A stretch of 64,000 bases of DNA from Elusimicrobiota bacterium (GCA_031274365.1 JAISQF010000002.1:1-64000), one strand, 5' to 3'; shown: positions 17,871 through 26,357, counted from the stretch's first letter. Notes: generated by a model from the letters alone, not told the origin. Made by a program: numbers and translations.

Positions 17871-18695
17871 ATGAAAAATAAAAAGATTGAAATAACTAAA
17901 AATGTAGCGTTGGGCAATGATTTGCCGATTGCAATTATTGCCGGACCTTGCGTCATTGAAAGCAAAAAGCACGCTTTTTATCTTGCGGCGGAATTAAAAA
18001 AAATCACGTCGTCTTTTAAGATGCCTTTTATTTTTAAGGCGTCTTTTGATAAAGCCAATAGATCGTCTATAGATTCTTATAGAGGTCCCGGTGCAAAAGA
18101 AGGGCTTGATATACTTGCGCAGATAAGAAAAGAAATAGACGTTCCGGTTATTACTGATATTCACACCCAAGAGCAAGCCGAATATGCCGCAGATTTTGTG
18201 GATATTATTCAAATTCCGGCATTTTTGTCGCGGCAAACTGATTTAATAAAAGCGGCGGCATTGACGAAAAAACCGATAAATATAAAGAAAGGACAATTTT
18301 TAGCGCCTGAGGATATGTTTAATGTGATAAAAAAAGCCGAGAGTTTCGGGAATAAAAAAATATCTTTAACCGAGCGAGGCGCAAGTTTTGGTTATCATAA
18401 TCTTGTCGTCGATTTTAGAGGGCTTGAAATAATGAAGCAATCGGGTTATCCCGTAATTTTTGACGCCACTCACAGCGTTCAGCTTCCGGGAGGGCAGGGA
18501 AATAAAAGCGGCGGCAACAGAGAATTTGTTTTACCGCTTAGTAAAGCGGCGGCGGCAGTGGGCGCGGCGGCTTTGTTTTTGGAAGTCCATAATAATCCCG
18601 ACAAGTCTTTATCAGACGGCGCAAACAGCGTTGACTTAAAATATTTTAATAATATATTGAAAGAAATAAAAAAAATTGACGAGGCGGTAAAATAA
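17871..18695 (+). CDS. kdsA: 3-deoxy-8-phosphooctulonate synthase
   Basis: Condenses phosphoenolpyruvate with arabinose 5-phosphate to Kdo 8-phosphate. The 274 residues have AGPCVIES, whose Cys is a metal ligand in the metal-dependent class. KASFDKANRSS, GPGAKEGL, TDIHTQEQA, LTERGASFGY and DATHSVQLPGG follow. Presence of the cysteine in AGPCVIES suggests the metal-dependent (class II) form. The gene is next to kdsB and close to kdsC. The arabinose-5-phosphate isomerase gene is not seen here. Confidence 0.94.
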   Translation: MKNKKIEITKNVALGNDLPIAIIAGPCVIESKKHAFYLAAELKKITSSFKMPFIFKASFDKANRSSIDSYRGPGAKEGLDILAQIRKEIDVPVITDIHTQEQAEYAADFVDIIQIPAFLSRQTDLIKAAALTKKPINIKKGQFLAPEDMFNVIKKAESFGNKKISLTERGASFGYHNLVVDFRGLEIMKQSGYPVIFDATHSVQLPGGQGNKSGGNREFVLPLSKAAAAVGAAALFLEVHNNPDKSLSDGANSVDLKYFNNILKEIKKIDEAVK

Positions 18696-18696
18696 A

Positions 18697-18942
18697 ATGA
18701 AAAATGAAATAAAAGACAAAACGATTAAAACTAAAAATTCAGAAATTTCAAACGACCTAACTCCTTGGAGACCAACCTATAAGCAATTCGGACTTGCGAT
18801 GGGAGCCGTTTTAGTTTTTTTGATAATTGTTTTTATTGTTGGGAATATTATTTTGAGTCCTTATAGGATTAAAGAAGTCGATAAAAGAATTACTCCTTGG
18901 CTTGACAATTCAAAACCCAAAACGTCGATACTTGGAATATAA
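18697..18942 (+). CDS. Small single-span membrane protein of unknown function
   Basis: I do not recognise this 81-residue protein. It has a charged, Lys-rich N-terminal third, one clear membrane helix at about 32-52 and a short Pro/Trp-containing tail. The tripeptide TPW occurs on both sides of the helix, in LTPWRPT and ITPWLDN. An N-in, C-out topology is suggested by the positive N-terminus. It starts two bases after the kdsA stop and ends three bases before the kdsC start. It is thus translated within the Kdo operon and is likely to be real despite its size. A role at the inner membrane in Kdo or lipopolysaccharide assembly is suggested only by context. Confidence 0.7.
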   Translation: MKNEIKDKTIKTKNSEISNDLTPWRPTYKQFGLAMGAVLVFLIIVFIVGNIILSPYRIKEVDKRITPWLDNSKPKTSILGI

Positions 18943-18945
18943 TCA

Positions 18946-19467
18946 ATGTTAGATGAAAAATTGTTTTTTGAAAAAGCCGCGAAAATAAAACTTTTTGCAA
19001 GCGATGTTGACGGCGTTTTGACAAAAGGCGAAATTATTGTTTTAGATAACGGAGAAGAGATAAAGATTTGGAATGTAAAGGACGGTTTTGGTTATTCTTT
19101 ATTAAGAAAACATTTTCCGGAGGTTAAAACGGCGTGGATTACGGGAAGAAAATCTAAACAAGTAAAAAAACGGGCGCGGGAATTAAAAATTGATTTTTTA
19201 TTACAAGATATTGACGATAAAAAAGAAGCTCTTTTATCAATAATGAAAGCAATAAAATGCGCGGCTTGCGAAGTTGTTTTTGTAGGAGACGATTTGCCGG
19301 ATATTGCGGCTTTTGAAGCGGCGGGTTTGTCAGTCTGTCCAAAAGACGCCGTTAAATGCGTAAAAAATAGAGTTGATTTTATTTCACATTATAATGGCGG
19401 AGAAGGCGTTATAAGAGAGACGGCGGATATTATAATAGAGGCTAAAAAAGAGGCTAAAAATCTCTAA
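18946..19467 (+). CDS. kdsC: 3-deoxy-manno-octulosonate-8-phosphatase
   Basis: HAD-superfamily phosphatase removing phosphate from Kdo 8-phosphate. At 173 residues it is a cap-less C0-type HAD, as KdsC is, active as a tetramer. The nucleophile motif is DVDGVLTKG (Asp near residue 18), motif II is WITGRKS and motif IV is GDDLPDIAAFEAAG. Flanked by kdsA and late lipid A genes, it is well supported. Confidence 0.92.
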   Translation: MLDEKLFFEKAAKIKLFASDVDGVLTKGEIIVLDNGEEIKIWNVKDGFGYSLLRKHFPEVKTAWITGRKSKQVKKRARELKIDFLLQDIDDKKEALLSIMKAIKCAACEVVFVGDDLPDIAAFEAAGLSVCPKDAVKCVKNRVDFISHYNGGEGVIRETADIIIEAKKEAKNL

Positions 19468-19493
19468 GTTGACGGCGGGGAATATAAATTATA

Positions 19494-20402
19494 ATGATAA
19501 AAAAAATACGCAGACAAATTTATTATTTTGGGGCTTTGATATTTTCAAAACTTGTTTTGTTAATTCCTTATAAATGGGCTGTGGGCGGCATAGCCGAGTT
19601 TTTTGGTAAAATCGCGCCTCATTTTACCCGCGACGCTTCGGCAATTGCCAAGCAAAATTTACAAAATTCTTTTCCTCAAAAAAGTCAAAAGCAAATAGAT
19701 GAAATAGTTAAGAATGTTTTTATAAATCAAACGAGAAATTTTTTTGAGCTTGCGAATTTTCCAAAAGTAGATTTAGATTTTTTGAAAAAAATATCCAAAA
19801 TAGAAAATGCGGATTTAATATTTGAAGCGCTAAAAAAAAATAAAGGCATACTTTTTGTCAGCGCGCATACGGGCAATTGGGAAATCACTGCCGCGGCTGT
19901 GGCCGCCTTGGGAATTCCCGTAAACGTTGTGGCAAAAAAAATATATGTCGAGGGTTTAAACGATATGCTTGTCGGGTATAGGATGAAAAAGAATATCAAC
20001 GTTATTCTAAAAGATTCTAAAGACACGGCGAGAAAATTATTAAGAGCTCTAAAAAAAGGCGAGATAATAGCGATGCTTGTGGATCAAGACACGGACGTTC
20101 CGAGCGTTTTCGTGAACTTTTTTGGAAGAAAAGCGTGGACGCCCTCTGGGCTTGCTTCGCTTGCATTGAGAACGGGCGCCGAGGTTTTAATAGGCATAGA
20201 CAGACGCGATGGAAAATTTAATCATACCACTATTATAGAGGGACCTGTGAGAATAGAAACTTCGGGAGATTTTGATAAAGATGTGGTTGATTTAACCCAG
20301 AAAGCCACTTCGATGCTTGAGGATCATATAAGAAAATATCCGGATCAATGGGTTTGGTTTCATAAAAGATGGAAAACTCAAGACGGTTTAGGCGCAAAAT
20401 GA
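19494..20402 (+). CDS. Lipid A late acyltransferase (LpxL/HtrB family)
   Basis: Inner-membrane acyltransferase adding a secondary fatty acid to (Kdo-)lipid A precursor. The 302 residues have an N-terminal membrane-associated segment (ALIFSKLVLLIPYKWA), the catalytic H-x4-E motif in SAHTGNWE (about residue 124) and DQDTDVPSVFVNFFG. QWVWFHKRW is the usual family ending. This is the only late acyltransferase in the window, so the number of secondary chains cannot be judged. It overlaps lptC by ATGA, linking acylation and export of lipopolysaccharide. Confidence 0.88.
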   Translation: MIKKIRRQIYYFGALIFSKLVLLIPYKWAVGGIAEFFGKIAPHFTRDASAIAKQNLQNSFPQKSQKQIDEIVKNVFINQTRNFFELANFPKVDLDFLKKISKIENADLIFEALKKNKGILFVSAHTGNWEITAAAVAALGIPVNVVAKKIYVEGLNDMLVGYRMKKNINVILKDSKDTARKLLRALKKGEIIAMLVDQDTDVPSVFVNFFGRKAWTPSGLASLALRTGAEVLIGIDRRDGKFNHTTIIEGPVRIETSGDFDKDVVDLTQKATSMLEDHIRKYPDQWVWFHKRWKTQDGLGAK

Positions 20403-20917
20403 AAAAAATAAAAATATTTTTCTTTCTTATTTCTTTAATTTTTTTCGGCTGCGGCGGAGAAAATAAAGTAATAGAGGAAACTCCTCCAATTGGAGAACAT
20501 GCTATTGAGCAATTCACAATTACGGAAACGGATAGAGGCAAATTAAAAATGATTATGCAGTCCGAGATGGCTGTGATAAACGAACAAATGAGTCTAGCTC
20601 AGATAAAATTTCCTATGGTGAAGTTTTATAAAAATGGAGAATACGCCTCTACTCTTGTTATGGAAAGCGCTGATGTGGATTTGGAAACTTATGACGTAAA
20701 AGGTTATGGCAAATGTGTGGTTGACACGGCAGATAATGAACATTTGGAGACGACGGATTTACAATATGACGCCAAGACCGAAACAGTTTTTAGTAAAAAT
20801 AAAGTTGTGGTTAGAAGAAATGGGGAGACTATATATGGAACTTCTTTTAAGGCCGATACGAAACTTGAAAATATTGTTATTGAAAACCAAAGGGTTGTTC
20901 TTAATAGGGGTATTTAG
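20399..20917 (+). CDS. lptC: LPS export protein LptC, with a lipoprotein-like signal
   Basis: Periplasmic bridge component passing lipopolysaccharide from LptB2FG to LptA. The chosen ATG at 20399 overlaps the acyltransferase stop (ATGA). A frame extension ten codons upstream is unneeded. The 172 residues begin with a basic n-region, a hydrophobic run and a lipobox FFGC (Cys18), so the protein may be lipid-anchored instead of having the bitopic helix of E. coli LptC. The remainder is beta-rich with alternating segments (YASTLVMESADV, LETYDVKGYGK) typical of the LptC fold. The order lptC-lptA-lptB downstream supports the call. Confidence 0.8.
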   Translation: MKKIKIFFFLISLIFFGCGGENKVIEETPPIGEHAIEQFTITETDRGKLKMIMQSEMAVINEQMSLAQIKFPMVKFYKNGEYASTLVMESADVDLETYDVKGYGKCVVDTADNEHLETTDLQYDAKTETVFSKNKVVVRRNGETIYGTSFKADTKLENIVIENQRVVLNRGI

Positions 20918-21353
20918 TCTGGCTGTTTTGTTTTTTTCTTTTGGAAACGTTTTTGCAAATATAGTGATAACAGGGTCTAAAATGTTTATTCAAAAAGGCG
21001 GAAATTTTATAATTTCAAAAGGAAATTCAAAGGCTGTGGACAGCGATAAAAATGTTATTGTTTCCGACGAAATGTCTTATGATAAAAACACTTCAATTAT
21101 CTCGGCTCTGGGAAATGTCGTGATTACCACTTCATCGGGAACGATTCGTTCGGACAATGCCGTTTTTAATTCAACGACAAATATTTTGATTATGAGAAAA
21201 GATGAAAAAAGACCCGAAGCCGACGTTATTTACGAGGGGAGAAAAGGTTTTTATTCCGCCGATAAAATAACTTTTTATAATTATGAAAATAAAAGGATTG
21301 TTTTGGAAGGCGATGTCAGGGGAAAAATTCAAATGGAAGACTTGCCCGAATGA
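20835..21353 (+). CDS. lptA: LPS transport periplasmic protein LptA (OstA family)
   Basis: Periplasmic bridge protein carrying lipopolysaccharide to the outer membrane. The start is uncertain. ATG 20835 is taken because GGGGAG lies eight or so bases upstream, giving 172 residues with a long basic n-region. TTG 20880 would give a cleaner signal peptide of about 157 residues in all but has no ribosome site. The signal ends near FANI, after which come repeated beta-jellyroll segments: SDEMSYDKNTSIISALGNV, DNAVFNSTTN and VLEGDVRG. The gene overlaps lptC by about 80 bases in another frame, which is unusually long for this operon. It overlaps lptB by ATGA. Confidence 0.82.
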   Translation: MELLLRPIRNLKILLLKTKGLFLIGVFSLAVLFFSFGNVFANIVITGSKMFIQKGGNFIISKGNSKAVDSDKNVIVSDEMSYDKNTSIISALGNVVITTSSGTIRSDNAVFNSTTNILIMRKDEKRPEADVIYEGRKGFYSADKITFYNYENKRIVLEGDVRGKIQMEDLPE

Positions 21354-22069
21354 TATTAAAATCTGAGGATTTATTTAAGAAATATAAATATAGAATGGTC
21401 GTCAACGGCGTGAGCATAAATGTCCGTCAAGGAGAAATTGTCGGGCTTCTCGGGCCAAACGGAGCCGGAAAAACAACGACATTTTATATGACTGTCGGTT
21501 TAGTAAAACCTTATGACGGCAGCGTTTATTTGGACGATACAGAAATTACCAATTGGGCTATGTATCAAAGAGCAAGGGCGGGCATTGGTTATCTTGCTCA
21601 GGAATCTTCAATTTTTAGAGGGTTAAGCGTTGAGGATAATTTGAAAGCCGTGGCTCAAATGCTTCCGATATCAAAGAAAGATCAGGATTTGAAAGTGGAT
21701 GTTTTGCTAAATGATTTTGGACTTACAAAATTGCGCAAACAAATGAGCGTGACTTTGTCGGGCGGAGAAAAAAGGAGACTTGAAATAGCGCGCTCTCTTA
21801 TAAACGATCCGAAATTTTTACTTTTAGACGAGCCTTTTGTGGGAATAGATCCGATAACTGTGGACGATATTCAAAGGATTATAAGAAAATTAAAAGAGAG
21901 AGGTCTGGGAATACTTATAACGGACCATAATGTCAGGGAGACTCTTGAAATAATAGACAGAGCCTATATTATATATGAGGGAAAAATTCTTTTGGAAGGA
22001 AACGCTAAAGAATTGATAGATAATCCGAAAGCAAAGAAAGTTTATCTGGGCGATAATTTTAAAATGTAA
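21350..22069 (+). CDS. lptB: LPS export ABC transporter ATP-binding protein
   Basis: Cytoplasmic ATPase that powers extraction of lipopolysaccharide from the inner membrane with LptF and LptG (not in the window). The 239 residues show Walker A GPNGAGKTTT (about 34-43), the Q-loop with LAQESSIF, signature TLSGGEKRR, Walker B LLLDEPFVGID and a switch histidine in ITDHNVRET. All match LptB rather than the LivF/LivG relatives. The TDHNVRETL segment is particularly typical. It ends the lipopolysaccharide operon. Confidence 0.94.
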   Translation: MILKSEDLFKKYKYRMVVNGVSINVRQGEIVGLLGPNGAGKTTTFYMTVGLVKPYDGSVYLDDTEITNWAMYQRARAGIGYLAQESSIFRGLSVEDNLKAVAQMLPISKKDQDLKVDVLLNDFGLTKLRKQMSVTLSGGEKRRLEIARSLINDPKFLLLDEPFVGIDPITVDDIQRIIRKLKERGLGILITDHNVRETLEIIDRAYIIYEGKILLEGNAKELIDNPKAKKVYLGDNFKM

Positions 22070-22078
22070 ATTCAAAAT

Positions 22079-22106
22079 TTGATTTGGAGTTTATATTTGC
22101 TATAAA
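22079..22106 (+). promoter_or_regulatory. Putative sigma-70 promoter for the hpf-ptsN-hprK operon
   Basis: TTGATT (22079-22084), a 16-base spacer and TATAAA (22101-22106), 30 bases before hpf. In many proteobacteria this gap would be filled by rpoN. Confidence 0.6.
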
Positions 22107-22135
22107 GTTATTAAAAATGAAGGGGGTGTTTAATT

Positions 22136-22696
22136 GTGAAAATCAATATTACGGCAAGACATCTTAAACTTACAAGCGCAATAGACGCTTATGTGCGCAA
22201 AAAAGTATCAAAAGCTTCTAAATTTTACGACGGCGACGACGTGTCGGCAAATGTCGTGTTATCTGTTGAAAAAAACAGACAGATAACGGAGATATTATTC
22301 AATATAGGAAAATTAGTTTTACGCGCTAAAGAACAATCGCCCGATATTTATTCTTCAATAGATCTTTCTATGGATAAATTGGAAGCGCAATTGAGAAAGC
22401 ATAAGGAGATTTCAAAAATAGACAGAAAAACTAAGTTGAAAATTTCCAAACGCAAAAAAAGTGCGATGTTGGAATTTGCTTCTTCCGATTCCGACGACGA
22501 GGAAAATTTTGAAAATAAAATTTCCGAGATAAAAAGAGTTGACTTAAAACCCGTCAACATAGAGGAGGCGATAGAGGATATGGATATTTTACATTATGAA
22601 GTTTATATGTTCTTAAATAGGAATACTAAAAAAATAAATGTATTATATCGTAAAGGAAATAAAGGCTCTTTAGTTTTATTAGAACCTGAAATATAG
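22136..22696 (+). CDS. hpf: Ribosome hibernation promoting factor, long form
   Basis: Binds the 30S subunit in slow growth and dimerises ribosomes into 100S particles. The start is GTG, supported by an AAGGGGGTG ribosome site. The 186 residues have an N-terminal HPF/RaiA domain (1-100, starting INITARHLKLT) and a charged linker. The C-terminal dimerisation domain carries RVDLKPVNIEEAIEDM and NVLYRKGN. This two-domain long form dimerises ribosomes by itself, without a separate RMF. It begins the regulatory PTS cluster. Confidence 0.92.
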   Translation: MKINITARHLKLTSAIDAYVRKKVSKASKFYDGDDVSANVVLSVEKNRQITEILFNIGKLVLRAKEQSPDIYSSIDLSMDKLEAQLRKHKEISKIDRKTKLKISKRKKSAMLEFASSDSDDEENFENKISEIKRVDLKPVNIEEAIEDMDILHYEVYMFLNRNTKKINVLYRKGNKGSLVLLEPEI

Positions 22697-22742
22697 CGGC
22701 AAAAGATAGGCAATAGTTTATTTTATGGAGGATTAACAGAAA

Positions 22743-23201
22743 ATGAAAATTATGGATTTTTTAAGCCCTGAAGCGGTAATTGTAGATTTGAAAGCGCCCG
22801 ATAAAAAGTCGGCTATTGTGGAACTCGTTGAAACTTTGAAAAAGACAAAGAGTGTGAAAAAAACGGACGAGATTATTGAAGTGGTTTTAGAGAGAGAAAA
22901 ACTTGGCTCCACAGGAATTGGTCAGGGCGTGGCAATACCGCACGGAAAGACCGACGTTCTTGACGAGCAGGTCGGAGTTTTAGGGATTTCTCATAAAGGG
23001 ATTGAATTTAATTCATTAGACGGCGAGCCGGTGAATATAATTTTCTTATTGGTGGGACCCGTTGAAGTCGCGGGACAACACTTAAAAGCATTGTCGAGAA
23101 TATCGAGATTGTTTAAGGATAAATTTTTAAGACAAGCCATAAAAGAAGCGCCCACTCCGGAAGATGTGGTGAAAATAATCCAGCAAGAGGACGCTTATTG
23201 A
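22743..23201 (+). CDS. ptsN: PTS IIA-like nitrogen-regulatory protein
   Basis: Phosphocarrier of the mannitol/fructose IIA fold with a regulatory role; it lacks a transporter domain. The phosphorylated histidine is in GVAIPHGKTD (about residue 66), and EREKLGSTGIGQG precedes it, as in other EIIA-Ntr proteins. The 152 residues are standard. No EI-Ntr (PtsP with GAF domain) or NPr is present in the window. The general HPr encoded at 28275 is the obvious phosphate donor. It overlaps hprK by one base. Confidence 0.9.
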   Translation: MKIMDFLSPEAVIVDLKAPDKKSAIVELVETLKKTKSVKKTDEIIEVVLEREKLGSTGIGQGVAIPHGKTDVLDEQVGVLGISHKGIEFNSLDGEPVNIIFLLVGPVEVAGQHLKALSRISRLFKDKFLRQAIKEAPTPEDVVKIIQQEDAY

Positions 23202-24151
23202 TGCCGCAGTTTTTAAGAGTAAAACAAATTCTCGACGAGAAAAAAGAAGATTTAAGGCTTGAACTGATCGCGGGCGAGAAGGGTCTTGATAGAAAAATTA
23301 CGGTAAGCGATATCAGCAGACCCGGACTTGCGTTCACGGGATATTTTGGACATTTTCCTTACGAGAGGACTCAAGTGATAGGAAAAAGCGAATTTACCTA
23401 TCTTGATTCTCTCAGTTTTGAAAGACAAATTGAACTTTTGCATAAAATTTTTTCTCATAAAAACGCAACCTGCTGCATACTTACTCAAAAATTAGGACCC
23501 ACTAAAGCCATGTCTGAAGTATTTTCAAATCTTGCAGTTCCTCTTTTAAGAACGGAATTTTCATCCTCGGCATTGATAGGAGAATTGATTTATTTCTTAA
23601 ACGCCAAACTTGCTCCGAGCATAAAATTGCACGGAGTTTTAGTCAGCGTTTACGGTTTGGGGGTTTTGCTTGTCGGGAAATCCGGAATAGGAAAATCAGA
23701 ATGCGCTTTGGAACTTGTTAAAAGAGGGCATATGCTCATAGCCGACGATGTGGTAAATATCACAAAAAGATCGGGGAGCGCTCTTTTTGGAACGGGCATA
23801 CCTTTATCAAAATATCTTATAGAAGTAAGAGGGCTTGGAATAATAGATATAAAAAATGTTTTTGGAATAAGCAATACTCTCGACGAGGCGCGCGTGGAAT
23901 TGGTTATAAAATTGGAAGAATGGAATATGGTCAGCAAAATGGAAAGGCTTGGGCTTGACGAATATTTTACCGAGATATTAAATGTCCAACTTCCGGAAGT
24001 GACTATTCCCGTGGGGCCGGGCAGAAATTTGGCGGTTTTAGTGGAAACGGCAAGTCTCAATCAAAGATTGAAAGACAAAGGGTTTTATGCGGCGAGAGAA
24101 TTTGACGAGAGAGTTAAAAAATTAATTTCGGACGAGTCTCATGGGAATTAA
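23201..24151 (+). CDS. hprK: HPr kinase/phosphorylase
   Basis: Bifunctional sensor enzyme that phosphorylates or dephosphorylates Ser46 of HPr in response to metabolites. The start is the ATG at 23201, sharing one base with the ptsN stop. The 316 residues have the N-terminal domain (1-130) and a C-terminal catalytic domain. That domain has the P-loop GKSGIGKSECA (about 152-162), HMLIADDVV with the catalytic Asp and the HprK signature EVRGLGIIDIKNVFG. The target serine is present in the HPr encoded in the same cluster, so the circuit is complete. In Gram-negative bacteria this usually regulates PTS flux or virulence-type genes; here the output is unknown. Confidence 0.94.
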   Translation: MPQFLRVKQILDEKKEDLRLELIAGEKGLDRKITVSDISRPGLAFTGYFGHFPYERTQVIGKSEFTYLDSLSFERQIELLHKIFSHKNATCCILTQKLGPTKAMSEVFSNLAVPLLRTEFSSSALIGELIYFLNAKLAPSIKLHGVLVSVYGLGVLLVGKSGIGKSECALELVKRGHMLIADDVVNITKRSGSALFGTGIPLSKYLIEVRGLGIIDIKNVFGISNTLDEARVELVIKLEEWNMVSKMERLGLDEYFTEILNVQLPEVTIPVGPGRNLAVLVETASLNQRLKDKGFYAAREFDERVKKLISDESHGN

Positions 24152-24995
24152 CTTTTATATAGTTTCAGGAATGTCCGGCGCGGGTAAAAGCCAGCTGTTA
24201 AAGATTTTTGAAGATTTGGGTTTTATATGCGTTGACAATATGCCGCTTCAAATGATGGATGATTTTATAAACGTATGCTTAAAAAATTCCGCAAAATATA
24301 AAAATGTCGCGGTAAGCGTGGATTCAAGAGCGGGAAAGTCTCTCGAATGTTTTAAGGATATTATAAATACGCTAAAAAAAAATAAAATTTTTCTTAAAAT
24401 AATTTTTTTAGATTGCAGCAATTCCGTTTTAATAAGAAGATTTTCCGAAACGCGCCGCAGACATCCTTTAGGTTCGTCCGTATCCAATGGAATAAAAATT
24501 GAAAGAAAAATGTTAAAAGACGTTTTTCTGGCCGCCGACGAAGTCGTTGACACTTCTGATACGACGATGGGGGAATTAAAAAAAATAATTTTGAAAATGA
24601 CCGGCTCAAGCGAAGGGAAAAAGCATTTAATAATTTCGGTAATGTCTTTTGGTTATAAATACGGCATACCCTATGACGTTGATATAGTCTATGACGTTCG
24701 ATTTTTGATAAATCCAAATTATGTTTCGGCATTGAGAGCAAAGACCGGAAAAGACAAAGCCGTGAAAGATTATATATCCAAGCAAAAAATTTTTGGAGAG
24801 TTTTTTTCTGAATTTACGAAACTGATGAAAATGACGATACCCGGATATATTGACGAGGGAAAAAGTTATTTGACTATAGCGATAGGCTGCACGGGCGGGA
24901 GACACCGTTCGGTTTTTACGACTGAAAAGTTAGGCAAGTTTTTATTAGACAACGATTATAAAGTTAATATAAATCATAGGGATATAGACCGATGA
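24141..24995 (+). CDS. rapZ: RNase adapter protein RapZ (YvcJ family)
   Basis: Nucleotide-binding regulator. In E. coli it directs RNase E to the GlmZ small RNA, tuning glucosamine-6-phosphate synthesis, and binds GlcN6P. The 284 residues start with the P-loop GMSGAGKSQ, continue with ETRRRHPL and the C-terminal sensing half with SFGYKYGIPYDVD, RFLINPNY and CTGGRHRSV. It overlaps hprK by 11 bases and yvcK by ATGA, so the four genes are one unit. The GlcNAc uptake and NagA/NagB genes later in the window make an amino-sugar signalling role attractive. Confidence 0.92.
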   Translation: MGINFYIVSGMSGAGKSQLLKIFEDLGFICVDNMPLQMMDDFINVCLKNSAKYKNVAVSVDSRAGKSLECFKDIINTLKKNKIFLKIIFLDCSNSVLIRRFSETRRRHPLGSSVSNGIKIERKMLKDVFLAADEVVDTSDTTMGELKKIILKMTGSSEGKKHLIISVMSFGYKYGIPYDVDIVYDVRFLINPNYVSALRAKTGKDKAVKDYISKQKIFGEFFSEFTKLMKMTIPGYIDEGKSYLTIAIGCTGGRHRSVFTTEKLGKFLLDNDYKVNINHRDIDR

Positions 24996-25954
24996 TTGAT
25001 AAAATAAATATTACGGCTTTAGGCGGAGGAACGGGACTCTCCTCTTTGCTTAGAGGTTTGAAAAAGTATAATGATAAAATTACGGCGATAGTTAATGTCG
25101 CCGACGATGGAGGAAGTTCGGGCAAGTTGAGAAATGAGCTCGGCGTTTTGCCTCCGGGCGATATAAGAAATTGTTTAGTGGCTCTTTCGGAAGAAGAAAG
25201 TTTGATGTCGAGACTTTTTCAATATAGATTTCCTCAAAACGGATCGTTGGCGGGACATTCTTTTGGGAATCTTTTTTTGACGGCTATGTCGGCGATTTCC
25301 GGCAGTTTTGATAACGCTATCTTAAATTGCGCGGAAGTCTTGGCGATAAGAGGGCGGGTTCTTCCTGCGACTCTTTCTCCCGTCGTGCTTGAGGCTGAAT
25401 TAAAGAGCGGACGACAAATAATAGGCGAGAGCAATATATCAAATGTTTATGAAAAAATAGACGAAATTATTTTATTTCCGCCAAATCCTCCCGCCGCGCC
25501 CGAAGTCTTAACCGCTATAAAAAATTCCGACGTTTTAATTTTTGGACCAGGTTCTTTATATACGTCGGTAGTGGTTAATTTTCTTGTGGACGGAGTGGTT
25601 GAAGCTATAAAAAGTTCAAAGTCTTACAAAATTTATATCGCTAATATTATGACTCAGCCCGGAGAAACAAGCGAGTATAAATTGTCGGATCATATCGCCG
25701 CCATAGAAAAACATTCCTATAAAGGAATATTGGATATGGTTTTAGTAAATAAAGCAAAAATTCCAAGAAAGATAATAAGGAGATATAAAAAACAAGGTGC
25801 GGATCAAGTTGAGATAGATAAAATAAAAGTAAAAACGCGAAAAGCGAATTTGTTTTCAGATAAAATATACGCAAGACACGACAGCGGGAAATTAGCCGAG
25901 GCCATAGTAAAAATTGTCAAAAGAAAAGTCAATAGCGGGAGAAAGAATGATTAA
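24992..25954 (+). CDS. yvcK: Gluconeogenesis factor YvcK (CofD-like, UDP-sugar binding)
   Basis: Cytoplasmic protein of the CofD fold that in Bacillus binds UDP-GlcNAc and supports cell-wall synthesis on gluconeogenic substrates. The 320 residues open with GGGTGLSSLLRGLK, then VADDGGSSGKLR, LPPGDIRNCLVAL and NLFLTAMSA. FGPGSLYTSV and ANIMTQPGET lie in the second half. All are hallmark motifs. It follows rapZ with an ATGA overlap, the order found in many Gram-positive bacteria, and slightly overlaps the PTS IIA gene. Confidence 0.92.
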   Translation: MIDKINITALGGGTGLSSLLRGLKKYNDKITAIVNVADDGGSSGKLRNELGVLPPGDIRNCLVALSEEESLMSRLFQYRFPQNGSLAGHSFGNLFLTAMSAISGSFDNAILNCAEVLAIRGRVLPATLSPVVLEAELKSGRQIIGESNISNVYEKIDEIILFPPNPPAAPEVLTAIKNSDVLIFGPGSLYTSVVVNFLVDGVVEAIKSSKSYKIYIANIMTQPGETSEYKLSDHIAAIEKHSYKGILDMVLVNKAKIPRKIIRRYKKQGADQVEIDKIKVKTRKANLFSDKIYARHDSGKLAEAIVKIVKRKVNSGRKND

Positions 25955-26342
25955 TGTAGTCATTGCAACTCATGATTGTTTGGCTGAAAAATTATTGTCC
26001 GCGGCCGAAAGGATTGCCGGCAAGCAGGATAATGTTTATGCTATTCAAATGTCGCTCGGCGAAAGTTTATCTCAAATGCAGGAAAAACTTGAAATTTTTA
26101 TAAAAGGTATAAACGACGGAAAAGGAGTGTTGATTTTAGTGGATATGGTCGGCGGAACGCCGTGTAATGCATCCGTTCCTCTATGCAGAATTTTTAATAC
26201 CGAAGTTGTGACGGGAGTAAATTTGCCTATGGTTTTATCGGCTATGTTTTCAAGTAAGATTATGGAAAACGCGAAAGAACTTGCCGATAAAGTTTATAAA
26301 GACGGACAAAGAAGTATTGTAAATATAAAAAGATTATTTTAG
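25947..26342 (+). CDS. PTS mannose-type IIA component
   Basis: Soluble phosphotransfer protein of the mannose/fructose/sorbose family. The ATG at 25947 is chosen over one eleven codons upstream because GGGAGAAAG lies just before it; this gives 131 residues, the normal size of the IIA domain. The active histidine is His9 in VIATHDCLAEKL. DMVGGTPCNAS is the second family motif. The partners IIB, IIC and IID follow in order, and HPr and enzyme I after them, so the phosphate chain can be traced entirely within one operon. Confidence 0.92.
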   Translation: MINVVIATHDCLAEKLLSAAERIAGKQDNVYAIQMSLGESLSQMQEKLEIFIKGINDGKGVLILVDMVGGTPCNASVPLCRIFNTEVVTGVNLPMVLSAMFSSKIMENAKELADKVYKDGQRSIVNIKRLF

Positions 26343-26357
26343 TTTTGAGGGGAAAAT

